From positions 1-57,177 of the forward strand of contig JAEURX010000026.1 in NCBI GenBank assembly GCA_016788885.1: a stretch of DNA of 57,177 bases, written 5' to 3'. This stretch comes from Nitrospira sp. (GTDB lineage: Bacteria; Nitrospirota; Nitrospiria; Nitrospirales; Nitrospiraceae). Under the pieces are notes generated by a model, which saw only the letters and a list, made by a program, of their open reading frames with translations, did no database searches and was not told where the DNA came from. Positions 1 to 9,660 of the stretch are shown one piece after another. The first letter of the stretch is position 1. The number at the start of each line of letters is the position of its first letter. The position numbers and the translations under genes are program-made.

Positions 1-73
1 GAATACTCACGACCAACGCGACGCGTCGTTTGGCCGTCCACCGTTCAATGGGTTCTGGTGATTCGGATGCCAT
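1..73 (-). CDS. N-terminus of a transposase-type HTH protein, cut by the window edge
   Basis: On the minus strand an ATG at 73 follows an AGGAGG box (85-80) with a 6-base spacer. The 24 visible codons include an ERWTAKRRVALVVSI stretch. That resembles the start of small helix-turn-helix orfA-like proteins of IS3-related elements (DUF1153-like), which open with a 'RWTAKRK.ALV' segment. Only the N-terminus is in the window, so whether the gene is intact cannot be judged. It diverges from the next transposase remnant, which suggests two elements meeting here. Confidence 0.5.
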   Translation of the reverse strand, partial: MASESPEPIERWTAKRRVALVVSI

Positions 74-106
74 TGTCCACCTCCTCGGTCCGCTCAGGAC
101 CATGTC

Positions 107-437
107 GTGAAGGTGGTCTCAATTGCAAGGGGAGCACGATATCTGCGCACAATTGAAATTGAGACGGGCAAAGGGCTTGGCATCGCAGAAGCCTGTCGCA
201 AGCTGAACATCACCGAACAGACGTACTACCGGTGGAAGAAAGAGTACGGCGGCTTGCGCGTCGATCAGGCGAAACGCCTGAAGGAGTTAGATCAGGAAAA
301 TGTACGCCTGAAATGCCTGATGCGGATCTCTCCCTCGACAATAGCATCTTAAAAGACGTAGCGGTGGGAAGCTTCTAAGCCCGGCCCGACGCCGAGAAGC
401 AGTCTGCCGGGTGCAGGCGGCGCTGACGGCTAGTCCT
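107..437 (+). pseudogene. IS3-family transposase remnant (orfA frameshifted, orfB start only)
   Basis: The frame from a GTG at 107 encodes an IS3 OrfA body: helix-turn-helix with TEQTYYRWKKEYGGLR, then the leucine-zipper-like KRLKELDQENVRLK. After position ~318 the familiar continuation (ADLSLDNSILKDVA) is found in another frame, which indicates loss of one base near 318-325. Shortly after comes SPARRREAVCRVQAALTAS, the expected start of OrfB. Similarity then stops at about 437 and no DDE catalytic core follows. The N-terminus is also atypical. The copy is therefore dead. No terminal inverted repeats or target duplication are recognisable. Confidence 0.8.
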
Positions 438-581
438 TTTCTTCTTCTTGAGTAGCTATCCCCACCAATTCCCAAACTCGTGTCGATAGCCGTTTTTCCC
501 TCGCCGAGCCATCAATGGCAAACCGTGATGATTGGTCCAGTCGGATTTCCGGCAATGGATTCAGCAAATCTCACGGGAGAA

Positions 582-1799
582 ATGATCTTGCGCAAACTGC
601 GACATCTCATGCCCGCTCCACACTATCTGCTTCTGGGTTGGCTACTCATCAATCAGACCGGCTGCCTCACAGTCACCGATCGAGTGATCCCTGGTACCAC
701 CCTCCGGCAGGAAGCCGCCGTTTCGCAGCAGGGACCACCAGAAGCGCACATGTTGATCCATCCTGAACATCAAGGGTGGACCATCACTCTCACTCAACCC
801 ATTACTCGTCATGTCGAAGTTATTCGGTCAGAACGGAAGGAGCAGCATTCGTATTATCCCAATCCCTTTGCAGTTCCCGCCGGCGTGTTCGCCTGCCCGT
901 CGTCAGCGTGGGGTTGGTTTTGGAATGCCGTTGCCACCGTCCCAGATGCAGCGCGACAACTTGAACAACGAAAGGCGCTGCTGGATTTCACGTTCACGAG
1001 TTGCTTGATGGCCTTGTCGATTGTCCGTACGGACCGACAACTGACTGACGTCGAGACGGTCGTCGAGCGCAAGCTGGAGCCTGATTCGCGACCTTTCAGC
1101 GAAGGGCGTGTCACTCTGTCGTGGCAAGGGACACGTGACGTCACCGTGCCCTACCCCATCAATGCAGACGGACGAACGATCGTTCGCTTAAGCCATCTCG
1201 CGACTGCAGTACGCCAGCAAGGACTCCCGATCACAACCGTCCCGGGTGGTCGCCTCGAACTGATCGCTTGGCATGGAGCACAGGTCCTCCGTCGATGGAC
1301 GATTGAGGTAACAGCCGACCAACTGGAGGCCGCAGTTCGACTAGAGACGCCCATCATGGCTTCACGCAGCCGATGGCCACGCGCATTGGCTTTCAAGATC
1401 GTGAACGAAGCCCTTCCGCCCAATCTTCCCGATCCTCTCAAGACCCTACAAGGGCTGCTCGTCCAGCAGGGGCTGACCGTTGTGGCGTCGGATATTCAGC
1501 AGATGCTCGTCCGGCAGGAACTCGCACAGAATCTCAGTGGCCTTGTTGAAGATGACCTGGCGATGGGACCGGGTCACTGGCGAGCGGCGACCGTGCTGGT
1601 CTTGCTCAATGGGTACCAGGGAGCCGACCGCTCTGGCGTGAGCCTGTCTTGTCTCAACATCCAGACGCGTGAACTCTTGGCGCGGATCGACGTGACCGCC
1701 GGGCCGGAAGGACTGTCGGGCGCTCTGGACGTCCTTGCCGCACGTTTTCAGGACTTGCTTCGTCACCTACCCGCTCCGACAGCTTCCTCAGGCCGATAG
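582..1799 (+). CDS. Putative exported lipoprotein of unknown function
   Basis: I place the start at the ATG at 582 because a GGGAGA box lies just upstream and the product then begins with a signal peptide: basic MILRKLRHL, a hydrophobic LLLGWLL stretch, and a Cys near residue 28 in NQTGC, an imperfect lipobox. The open frame extends up to a GTG at 480, but that would bury the signal. The mature part (about 375 residues) has no motif I recognise. It contains beta-rich segments and a late GYQGADRSGVSLSCLNI stretch, in the style of outer-membrane-associated lipoproteins. The gene lies in the island between the IS remnant and an SSB-like gene. Function unknown. Confidence 0.6.
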   Translation: MILRKLRHLMPAPHYLLLGWLLINQTGCLTVTDRVIPGTTLRQEAAVSQQGPPEAHMLIHPEHQGWTITLTQPITRHVEVIRSERKEQHSYYPNPFAVPAGVFACPSSAWGWFWNAVATVPDAARQLEQRKALLDFTFTSCLMALSIVRTDRQLTDVETVVERKLEPDSRPFSEGRVTLSWQGTRDVTVPYPINADGRTIVRLSHLATAVRQQGLPITTVPGGRLELIAWHGAQVLRRWTIEVTADQLEAAVRLETPIMASRSRWPRALAFKIVNEALPPNLPDPLKTLQGLLVQQGLTVVASDIQQMLVRQELAQNLSGLVEDDLAMGPGHWRAATVLVLLNGYQGADRSGVSLSCLNIQTRELLARIDVTAGPEGLSGALDVLAARFQDLLRHLPAPTASSGR

Positions 1800-1871
1800 C
1801 TCCTCTCTGACCGGCAGAACGGGCCAACTTCGGATCGTTGGTCATCGTTCATCTTTTCAGAGGAGGTTGTC

Positions 1872-2243
1872 ATGGATGCACATCTGAGTTTTGACCCGAC
1901 CAATACCCCACCCGTGGCCGATCTCAACGCCGTCTCTGTGACCGGGATGCTGGTCCAGGAGCCGGAGTTTATGGTCGGAGCCGCCGGCGAACTCGTCGCG
2001 ATCGTCGTGCTTGCCGTCGAAGGCAGGGATCAAGCGAGCGCCTGGGGCACCACGATTCGCCAGACCTATTTCATTCACGCCTGGAGCGTCGGTCCCGTCG
2101 CGGAGTGGTTGGCCACGATGCCCGCAGGAACGCGCGTCCGCATTTTGGGGTCGCTGGACTATCTCTATCGCAGCGATGCCCCGACCGTGGCAGAACGAGT
2201 TGTCCTCTCGATCCGCATTGACGAACTCGCATTACACGCGTGA
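1872..2243 (+). CDS. Single-stranded DNA-binding protein-like OB-fold protein
   Basis: This 123-residue product has the layout of a short SSB. It opens with a strand NAVSVTGMLVQEPEF, continues with a VAIVVLAVEG strand, then TYFIHAWSVGPVAEWLATM (matching the 'F..v..wgk.Ae.....kG' region of SSB) and PAGTRVRILGSLDY. It lacks the long acidic tail with a terminal DDDIPF-type peptide that recruits partners in housekeeping SSBs. The start is fixed by AGAGGAGG upstream of the ATG. In an island this could be an accessory or plasmid-type SSB. DNA binding is inferred from the fold only. Confidence 0.55.
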   Translation: MDAHLSFDPTNTPPVADLNAVSVTGMLVQEPEFMVGAAGELVAIVVLAVEGRDQASAWGTTIRQTYFIHAWSVGPVAEWLATMPAGTRVRILGSLDYLYRSDAPTVAERVVLSIRIDELALHA

Positions 2244-2342
2244 GCCAACGGTCTGTTTCGGTTCCGCAACACTAGCATGCTCGAGCCACGGAAGGCTTGA
2301 GCTCCCTCAAGACTTATTGAACCCGATATCTGGAGGTATTTG

Positions 2343-2804
2343 ATGACGATGTATCCGCCGTTTGACGCGTTGCGTGCTTGCATCCGTGAAGCTCGCGCCC
2401 ACGGACAATTCGAGACTTCACCGGCCCTCGCGAAACCGCGTTTTCATGTGATGGCTGAGACGATACTCGGGCCGATGGTCCGCCATGCGGCCCACGTCCT
2501 CTGGCTGGAAGGCGTGCCAGCCTCGGCAATGATTGAGTTGGATGCGGATCCGCCGCATGTCGCAATCTGCATGGATGACTATGCTATGGGCATCTATTTT
2601 TGGCCCTCCTCTGATCCTGACGCTGTTCAGTGGGCGATTCAGACCTCTGGAGAATATGGCCAGATCCACACCGTGGCGTACCATGCCCTGCCTCCCTCCA
2701 GACTGGCATCACTCCTCGAACGGTCCATCGAAGAGCTCTTCCTTCGGTCTGTGAAGGGACAACAGTCGTCCACAGGCGAGCAAAACAGCCTGCGAGCCAT
2801 CTAA
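2343..2804 (+). CDS. Hypothetical protein of the island
   Basis: A GGAGGT box at 2332-2337 selects the ATG at 2343 over the TTG three bases earlier. The 153-residue product is soluble, with a mixed alpha/beta look and no signal peptide. It has a helical N-terminus, a central DPPHVAICMDDYAMGIYFW segment and a C-terminal helix ending in a polar tail. I do not recognise a family. It lies about 100 bases after the SSB-like gene and could share its transcript. It ends well before the recombinase. Confidence 0.6.
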   Translation: MTMYPPFDALRACIREARAHGQFETSPALAKPRFHVMAETILGPMVRHAAHVLWLEGVPASAMIELDADPPHVAICMDDYAMGIYFWPSSDPDAVQWAIQTSGEYGQIHTVAYHALPPSRLASLLERSIEELFLRSVKGQQSSTGEQNSLRAI

Positions 2805-3080
2805 GTACGCATCAGTAAATGGAAAAATGCAGTAGCGGGATGGAGGCTGTCGTAGAGCCATGAGACAAGGTCGGAGCGTACAGGGAAGCAATGTCAACAT
2901 GGGATCTGCACCCACGAAGGTGCGGAAAATCTCTGCCGTTCCGAGAGGCTTTCCCGCTCTGATACAATGCCTCCGGTTGTACGTCGCGGCGCACCCAGAG
3001 AAATTTCGACGGCAAACCCGTCGAGAGGGCCAACGCCGTGTCTGCACCGTCACGGTATGTGAGGATGGAAAGAGGTCATC
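2805..3080 (+). promoter_or_regulatory. Leader region of the serine recombinase
   Basis: No convincing gene lies in these 276 bases. A possible promoter has TTCCGA at 2939-2944 and TACAAT at 2963-2968 with an 18-base spacer. Downstream is a dyad CGACGG-caaac-CCGTCG (3007-3023), followed by repeated GTC/CACGGT-type words. This could be a recombinase operator or a recombination site, but nothing proves it. Confidence 0.3.
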
Positions 3081-4826
<1,746 letters not shown>

Positions 4827-4831
4827 ACCGG

Positions 4832-4861
4832 ATACTAACAGGCAGGTGAAACGAGAGTCAA
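4832..4861 (-). promoter_or_regulatory. Promoter of tRNA-fMet
   Basis: Minus-strand hexamers TTGACT (4861-4856) and TAGTAT (4837-4832) are separated by 18 bases, just ahead of the mature 5' end at 4826. Both are close to sigma-70 consensus. Confidence 0.6.
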
Positions 4862-4907
4862 GAAAGGCTCAGCGAGAATTGCATTCGCTGGGGGAGAATG
4901 ATAAAGC

Positions 4908-5864
4908 GTGGGCATGCGCATTGTATTCATGGGAACACCAGACTTTGCCGTGCCGTCCTTGGAGGCGTTGATCAAGTCGGGTGACGAAGTCGTTGGTGTC
5001 GTTACCCAGCCGGATCGGCCGAAGGGCCGTGGGCAGGAGGTGATTTCATCCCCGGTGAAAGTCGTCTGCCAGCGTGAGGGCATCCCTGTGTTACAGCCCC
5101 TCAAGATGAAGGATCCCGCGTTTCTGGACGCATTGCGCCAGTGGGCTCCGGATGTGATCGCGGTCACTGCCTTCGGTCGGATTTTGCCGCCGGTGATACT
5201 GACGCTTCCGCCGCATGGCTGTATCAACGTGCATGGGTCGTTGCTGCCAAAGTATCGCGGGGCGGGTCCCGTTCAATGGGCCATCATTCGAGGGGAGCGG
5301 GAAACCGGCATCACGACGATGTTCATGGCCGAGGGCATGGATACCGGCGACATGTTGTTGCGTGAAACGGTGGAAATTCGTCCGGATGACACGGCGGGTA
5401 CGCTGGCTCCTCGACTGGCCGAGGTGGGAGGGCGGTTGCTGGTCGAGACCCTGCGCCGGCTGAAGGCGGGCACGCTGGTTCCTCAGCCGCAAGACGATAC
5501 GCAGGCTACGCTGGCACCGTTGCTCAAAAAGGAAGATGGATCAATCGACTGGACGATGACGGCCGTCGATATTGCCAATCGCGCGCGTGGGTTGTCTCCC
5601 TGGCCTGGGGCCTATACCTTTGTGAACGGCGAGCGGTGGACTTTGTGGCGTGTTCAGGCCAGCGACGAGTCGAGCGGCGCCGCTCCGGGGACCGTGACGA
5701 AGGTGGGCAAAGACCGGGTTGAGGTCGCCACCGGTCGCGGGACGATTCACATCATGGACATTCAACCTTCCAACAGTCGGCGTATGACGATGGCGCAGTA
5801 TCTGGCCGGACATCGGTTCGCAGAGGGCCTCCGCCTCCAAGCTGTCCCGCCGCCGGCGGAGTGA
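4908..5864 (+). CDS. fmt: Methionyl-tRNA formyltransferase
   Basis: Fmt transfers a formyl group from 10-formyl-THF to Met-tRNA(fMet). The N-terminal formyltransferase domain shows MRIVFMGTPDFAVPSLEAL, the HGSLLPKYRGAGPVQWAI segment with the catalytic region, and GITTMFMAEGMDTGD. The C-terminal OB-like domain includes ARGLSPWPGAYTF. Its 318 residues are the usual length. The start could be the GTG at 4908, nearer the GGGGGAG box, or the ATG at 4914 that begins the family-typical MRI. Its substrate tRNA gene is immediately upstream and divergent. def, often the partner of fmt, is not next to it here. Confidence 0.97.
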   Translation: MGMRIVFMGTPDFAVPSLEALIKSGDEVVGVVTQPDRPKGRGQEVISSPVKVVCQREGIPVLQPLKMKDPAFLDALRQWAPDVIAVTAFGRILPPVILTLPPHGCINVHGSLLPKYRGAGPVQWAIIRGERETGITTMFMAEGMDTGDMLLRETVEIRPDDTAGTLAPRLAEVGGRLLVETLRRLKAGTLVPQPQDDTQATLAPLLKKEDGSIDWTMTAVDIANRARGLSPWPGAYTFVNGERWTLWRVQASDESSGAAPGTVTKVGKDRVEVATGRGTIHIMDIQPSNSRRMTMAQYLAGHRFAEGLRLQAVPPPAE

Positions 5865-5929
5865 CTCTCGTACCCGCTCCCTGCTGACCATCTTCCAGCT
5901 GCGATCGAAGGTCTCAATCCGTTCACACC

Positions 5930-7372
5930 ATGGTGTCTGACCCGCAACCACTCCAATCGGTTAATGCCGCGTCTGCGGGGCGTCGTGCCGCCATGAACGC
6001 GTTGCTGGCGATCGAGAAGGCCGGGCTGTTGAGCGACGACCTGTTCGATGACGTCTCTGCCGCTGCCTCGTTGGATCAGCGTGACCGGGGTTTCATGGTC
6101 GAACTGGTGCGTGGCGTCTTGCGGTATCGGGCGACGCTCGATTGGCGGTTGGGGCTGCTCTCGGATCGACGAATTGCGAAACTGCCCACGCTGGTGCAGA
6201 TGGTGTTGCGCCTGGGGGCGTATCAAGTGTTGTATCTCGATCGCGTGCCGGACGCAGCCGCCGTCAACGAATCAGTCCGCTTGATCAAGCAACAGAGCCG
6301 TCGCCTTGGGCGCGATTGGAGTGGGTTTGTGAATGCGGTGCTCAGGGCTCTGCTCCGATCGCCTGAACCCACCTGGCCGGAGGTCGCGCAGGACCCGGCG
6401 TTCGCCCTCAGTGTCCGATATTCCTGTCCGGGCTGGTTGGCTGAACGATGGTGTCGTGACTGGGGCGTCGCACGGGCCGAGGCGCTGTGCCGCGCGACGG
6501 TCGAGCTGCCCCCACTGACCCTTCGTGTGAATACCCTGAAAACCTCTCGGACTGCGTTGTTGGCGGAACTGGCTGCGGCGAATGTCGATGCCAGCCCGAC
6601 GATGATCAGCGAAGTGGGCATTCAACTGGCGCACCCCACCTCCGTGACCGATCTCCCCGGATTCGCCGCGGGCCATTTTTATGTCGAAGATGAAGCGGGT
6701 CAACTCATTCCGCCGCTCTTGGACGCACAGCCTGGGCAGCGGGTACTCGATGCCTGTGCGGCGCCGGGGGGAAAGACGACGCAGGTGGCGGCGCTGATGC
6801 ACAATCGAGGCACTATCGTCGCGGTAGATCGGCTGGCCTCACGACTGCAGCTGGTCACGGAGAACTGTCGGCGCCTCGGTGTGAATACGGTCATGCCACT
6901 GGTGGGGGATCTGCGTGCGTTGATTCAAGGCGTGACGCAATCGGGAGCGGGGAGGTCGGCTGGTGCGATGTCCGAGTCGGCGCTCTCCCGGCCGTTTGAC
7001 CGCATTCTGCTCGATGCACCCTGCAGCGGACTGGGAGTGTTACGGCGTCATCCTGACGGCAAATGGTACAAAACGCCGAATGACATTACGCAGCATCGAC
7101 TGTTGCAGCGGGAGTTGCTTGCCGAGACGAGTCGTCTCTTGCGGCCTGGAGGGGTGTTGGTCTATAGTACCTGCTCGATTGAGCCTGAGGAAACCGAATC
7201 GATTATCGACGAGTTTTGTCAGTCTCATCGCGAGTTTCAGCGTGAGTCGATCGCGCCTTGGTTGCCCCCAGCCGGTCTGCCGTTCGTGACCCCTCGAGGG
7301 GACCTATCTACGATGGCGAACATGAACAGGATGGATGCGTTTTTTGCCGCTCGCGTGCGGAGGAGCGAATGA
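5930..7372 (+). CDS. rsmB: 16S rRNA (cytosine-967-C5)-methyltransferase RsmB
   Basis: This 480-residue enzyme methylates C967 of 16S rRNA using SAM. An N-terminal NusB-like RNA-binding domain (about 1-150) precedes the methyltransferase domain. The latter has DACAAPGGKTTQVAALM (SAM motif I), DRILLDAPCSGLGVLRRHPD with the PCS cysteine, and VYSTCSIEPEE with the catalytic TCS cysteine. The stop overlaps the rpe start region (ATGA), so translational coupling is likely. The fmt-rsmB-rpe order is common in bacteria. Confidence 0.95.
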   Translation: MVSDPQPLQSVNAASAGRRAAMNALLAIEKAGLLSDDLFDDVSAAASLDQRDRGFMVELVRGVLRYRATLDWRLGLLSDRRIAKLPTLVQMVLRLGAYQVLYLDRVPDAAAVNESVRLIKQQSRRLGRDWSGFVNAVLRALLRSPEPTWPEVAQDPAFALSVRYSCPGWLAERWCRDWGVARAEALCRATVELPPLTLRVNTLKTSRTALLAELAAANVDASPTMISEVGIQLAHPTSVTDLPGFAAGHFYVEDEAGQLIPPLLDAQPGQRVLDACAAPGGKTTQVAALMHNRGTIVAVDRLASRLQLVTENCRRLGVNTVMPLVGDLRALIQGVTQSGAGRSAGAMSESALSRPFDRILLDAPCSGLGVLRRHPDGKWYKTPNDITQHRLLQRELLAETSRLLRPGGVLVYSTCSIEPEETESIIDEFCQSHREFQRESIAPWLPPAGLPFVTPRGDLSTMANMNRMDAFFAARVRRSE

Positions 7373-8073
7373 TGGTCGGTCGGACCGTACGTATTGCCCC
7401 CTCTATTCTCTCGGCTGATTTTGCCCGTTTGGCCGAGGAGGTCTCGCGGGTGGAGAAGGCAGGGGCCGACTGGCTCCACATCGATGTGATGGACGGCCAC
7501 TTTGTGCCAAACCTGACCGTCGGGCCTCCCATTGTGGACGCGCTGCGAAAAGTGACGACCCTGCCTTTGGACGTGCATCTCATGATGACAAATCCGGATG
7601 CGTTCATCGCCGAATTCGCCGAGGCAGGGGCGGACTATCTCACGGTTCATGTCGAGGCGTGCCCTCACCTGCATCGTACGGTCCAATCGATCAAGGAGCG
7701 GGGGGTGAAGGCCGGCGTCACGTTGAATCCCGCCACACCTGCCGTAGCCCTGTCGGAAATCGTTCGTGATGCCGATCTGATCCTCATCATGTCCGTGAAT
7801 CCCGGCTTTGGCGGACAAAAGTTTATTCCGTCGTCGCTTGAGAAAATTGCCGAGGTGCGCACGTTGATCGACCGCACCCGTAGTCACGCACTCCTGGAGG
7901 TTGATGGCGGCATCAAGCCGGACAATGCCGACGCGATTCTTTCGGCAGGGGCAGACGTGTTGGTGGCGGGTTCCGCCGTATTTTCCGGTGGCGATTATGC
8001 GGCCGCCATTACGGCGTTGAGGGCCGGCCACGAACCTGCCGCTCGCACCACGAGGATTGCTGCTGCCCGATGA
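7372..8073 (+). CDS. rpe: Ribulose-phosphate 3-epimerase
   Basis: Rpe interconverts ribulose-5-phosphate and xylulose-5-phosphate in the pentose phosphate and Calvin pathways. Family signatures are present in order: IAPSILSADFARL, HIDVMDGHFVPNLTVGP (metal-binding His and Asp), VHLMMTNPD, VNPGFGGQKF, and EVDGGIKPDNA near the phosphate site. Two tandem ATGs occur (7369 and 7372). AGGAG at 7361-7365 favours the second. The product is 233 residues, slightly longer than the usual 220-225 because of a C-terminal Ala/Arg tail. Confidence 0.95.
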   Translation: MVGRTVRIAPSILSADFARLAEEVSRVEKAGADWLHIDVMDGHFVPNLTVGPPIVDALRKVTTLPLDVHLMMTNPDAFIAEFAEAGADYLTVHVEACPHLHRTVQSIKERGVKAGVTLNPATPAVALSEIVRDADLILIMSVNPGFGGQKFIPSSLEKIAEVRTLIDRTRSHALLEVDGGIKPDNADAILSAGADVLVAGSAVFSGGDYAAAITALRAGHEPAARTTRIAAAR

Positions 8074-8103
8074 CCGAAGCGGCGCGAGGCCGCACTCCTA
8101 TTC

Positions 8104-9648
8104 ATGGATAATCTTCATCCCCTTGAAAGCAAAGTGCTGCTGGCCTTAGCCCCGCAGCAGAGTTCCCCTCCGACACTTGATCAGCTTGCCTCGTCTACCG
8201 GGTTGGAGCCGTCTCAGTTGAGCATGGCGGTGGAATGGCTCTTGGCGAAATCGCTGATTGCCGTGCATGCCGAAACGGTGGCGCACATCGCCTCGCTGAC
8301 TCCGACCGGGGACGCATTTTTCGAGCAGTCTGCGCCGATCGAGCGTGTCCTCTCGTCGGCTCGAGAGGCTGGGCAGATCGGGAAGCGCCTGACGATTCAG
8401 GATATTCAATCGAAGGAACAACTTGAGCCGTCCGATGTGAGCAAGGCGGTCGGGACCCTCAAGAAAGAAGGCGCGATTCTCATCGTGCAGGGCGGGTGCA
8501 TCGAAAGTACCGGTCGCAACAGCCCCACCGCGGAAGCCATACGAACCCTGCTGCAAGAATTGCGAGGTGGGCCACGGGATTTGGATTCATTTGTCGAGCC
8601 GCTTAAGGCTGTGCTTCAGCAGCATGCAGTCAAGCGCGGCAATGCCCGCGAGCCCTTCCGTGTCGACGAGCGCGTGACGCGCTCGTTTGTCCTGACCGCT
8701 GCCGGGGAGGAGGTCGCCGAGCAGTTGTCTCGAGACGGCGTGGCGGAGGAAGTCTCGCAGTTGACGCCGGAACTCCTCAAGGAAGGTGCCTGGCGGACGA
8801 AGCGGTTCCGGAAGTATACGATCAGTTTGCGGGCCCCGCGGATTGCGGCAGGCAAACGACATCCATATCGGGAGTTTCTGGACCTGGTCAAGCTCAAGCT
8901 GGTCAGTATGGGTTTCCAAGAAATGCGCGGGACGCTCGTGGAGACCGAGTTTTGGAACATGGACGCGTTGTTCATGCCCCAATTCCATCCGGCTCGCGAC
9001 ATTCATGATGTGTATTTTGTGAAGAACCCCACGCATGCCCGTGGCATCGCCGAGCCGTATCTGACGAACGTGACACAGGTTCATGAAAAGGGGACAGGGG
9101 CGGGATCCACCGGTTGGGGGTATCAGTTCAATGCGGAACGAGCCAAGCGATTGGTGCTCCGCAGTCAGGGAACCGCGGTATCCGCGCGCAGGCTGGCAGC
9201 TACTCCTTCAGTGCCCGGAAAATATTTCTCCATCGCCCGCTGCTTTCGCTACGATCAGGTCGATGCCACCCATGCCACGGACTTTTTTCAGGTGGAAGGG
9301 ATCGTGCTGGGGTCGGATATCAATTTCCGCACGCTACTCGGCCTGCTGAACCTGTTTGCGCGGGAAGTGGCACAAGCCAAGGAAGTGAAATTCCTCCCCG
9401 CCTATTTCCCCTTCACGGAGCCTTCGGTGGAAATGCATGTGCGCCATCCGAAGCTGGGCTGGATGGAGCTCGGCGGGGCGGGACTGTTCCGCCCCGAAGT
9501 CACGACACCGCTCGGTGTATCGGTGCCGGTGATTGCCTGGGGTCTCGGGTTGGATCGCATGGCGATGGTGGCGTTGGGCATCCATGACATTCGTGACCTG
9601 TTTTCTGCGGATTTGGAGTTCATTCGCACCATGCGGGGAAGTTTTTAG
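8104..9648 (+). CDS. pheS: Phenylalanyl-tRNA synthetase alpha subunit, archaeal/eukaryotic type
   Basis: PheS carries the catalytic core of the alpha2beta2 synthetase that charges tRNA-Phe. At 514 residues it is far longer than the usual bacterial PheS (about 330-350). Its N-terminal ~200 residues look like winged-helix modules (HPLESKVLLAL, LTPTGDAFFE), as in archaeal and cytosolic eukaryotic enzymes. The catalytic domain has DFFQVEGIVLG (motif 2 region), a TAVSARRLA segment and WGLGLDRMAM (motif 3). The pair with the short pheT 12 bases downstream confirms the archaeal-type arrangement. Acquisition by horizontal transfer is an inference. Confidence 0.93.
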   Translation: MDNLHPLESKVLLALAPQQSSPPTLDQLASSTGLEPSQLSMAVEWLLAKSLIAVHAETVAHIASLTPTGDAFFEQSAPIERVLSSAREAGQIGKRLTIQDIQSKEQLEPSDVSKAVGTLKKEGAILIVQGGCIESTGRNSPTAEAIRTLLQELRGGPRDLDSFVEPLKAVLQQHAVKRGNAREPFRVDERVTRSFVLTAAGEEVAEQLSRDGVAEEVSQLTPELLKEGAWRTKRFRKYTISLRAPRIAAGKRHPYREFLDLVKLKLVSMGFQEMRGTLVETEFWNMDALFMPQFHPARDIHDVYFVKNPTHARGIAEPYLTNVTQVHEKGTGAGSTGWGYQFNAERAKRLVLRSQGTAVSARRLAATPSVPGKYFSIARCFRYDQVDATHATDFFQVEGIVLGSDINFRTLLGLLNLFAREVAQAKEVKFLPAYFPFTEPSVEMHVRHPKLGWMELGGAGLFRPEVTTPLGVSVPVIAWGLGLDRMAMVALGIHDIRDLFSADLEFIRTMRGSF

Positions 9649-9660
9649 GACGACGACATC

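Noticed and set aside
480-581. Upstream extension of the lipoprotein frame to GTG 480
   Set aside because: It would place 34 residues before the signal peptide. The ATG at 582 has its own GGGAGA box.
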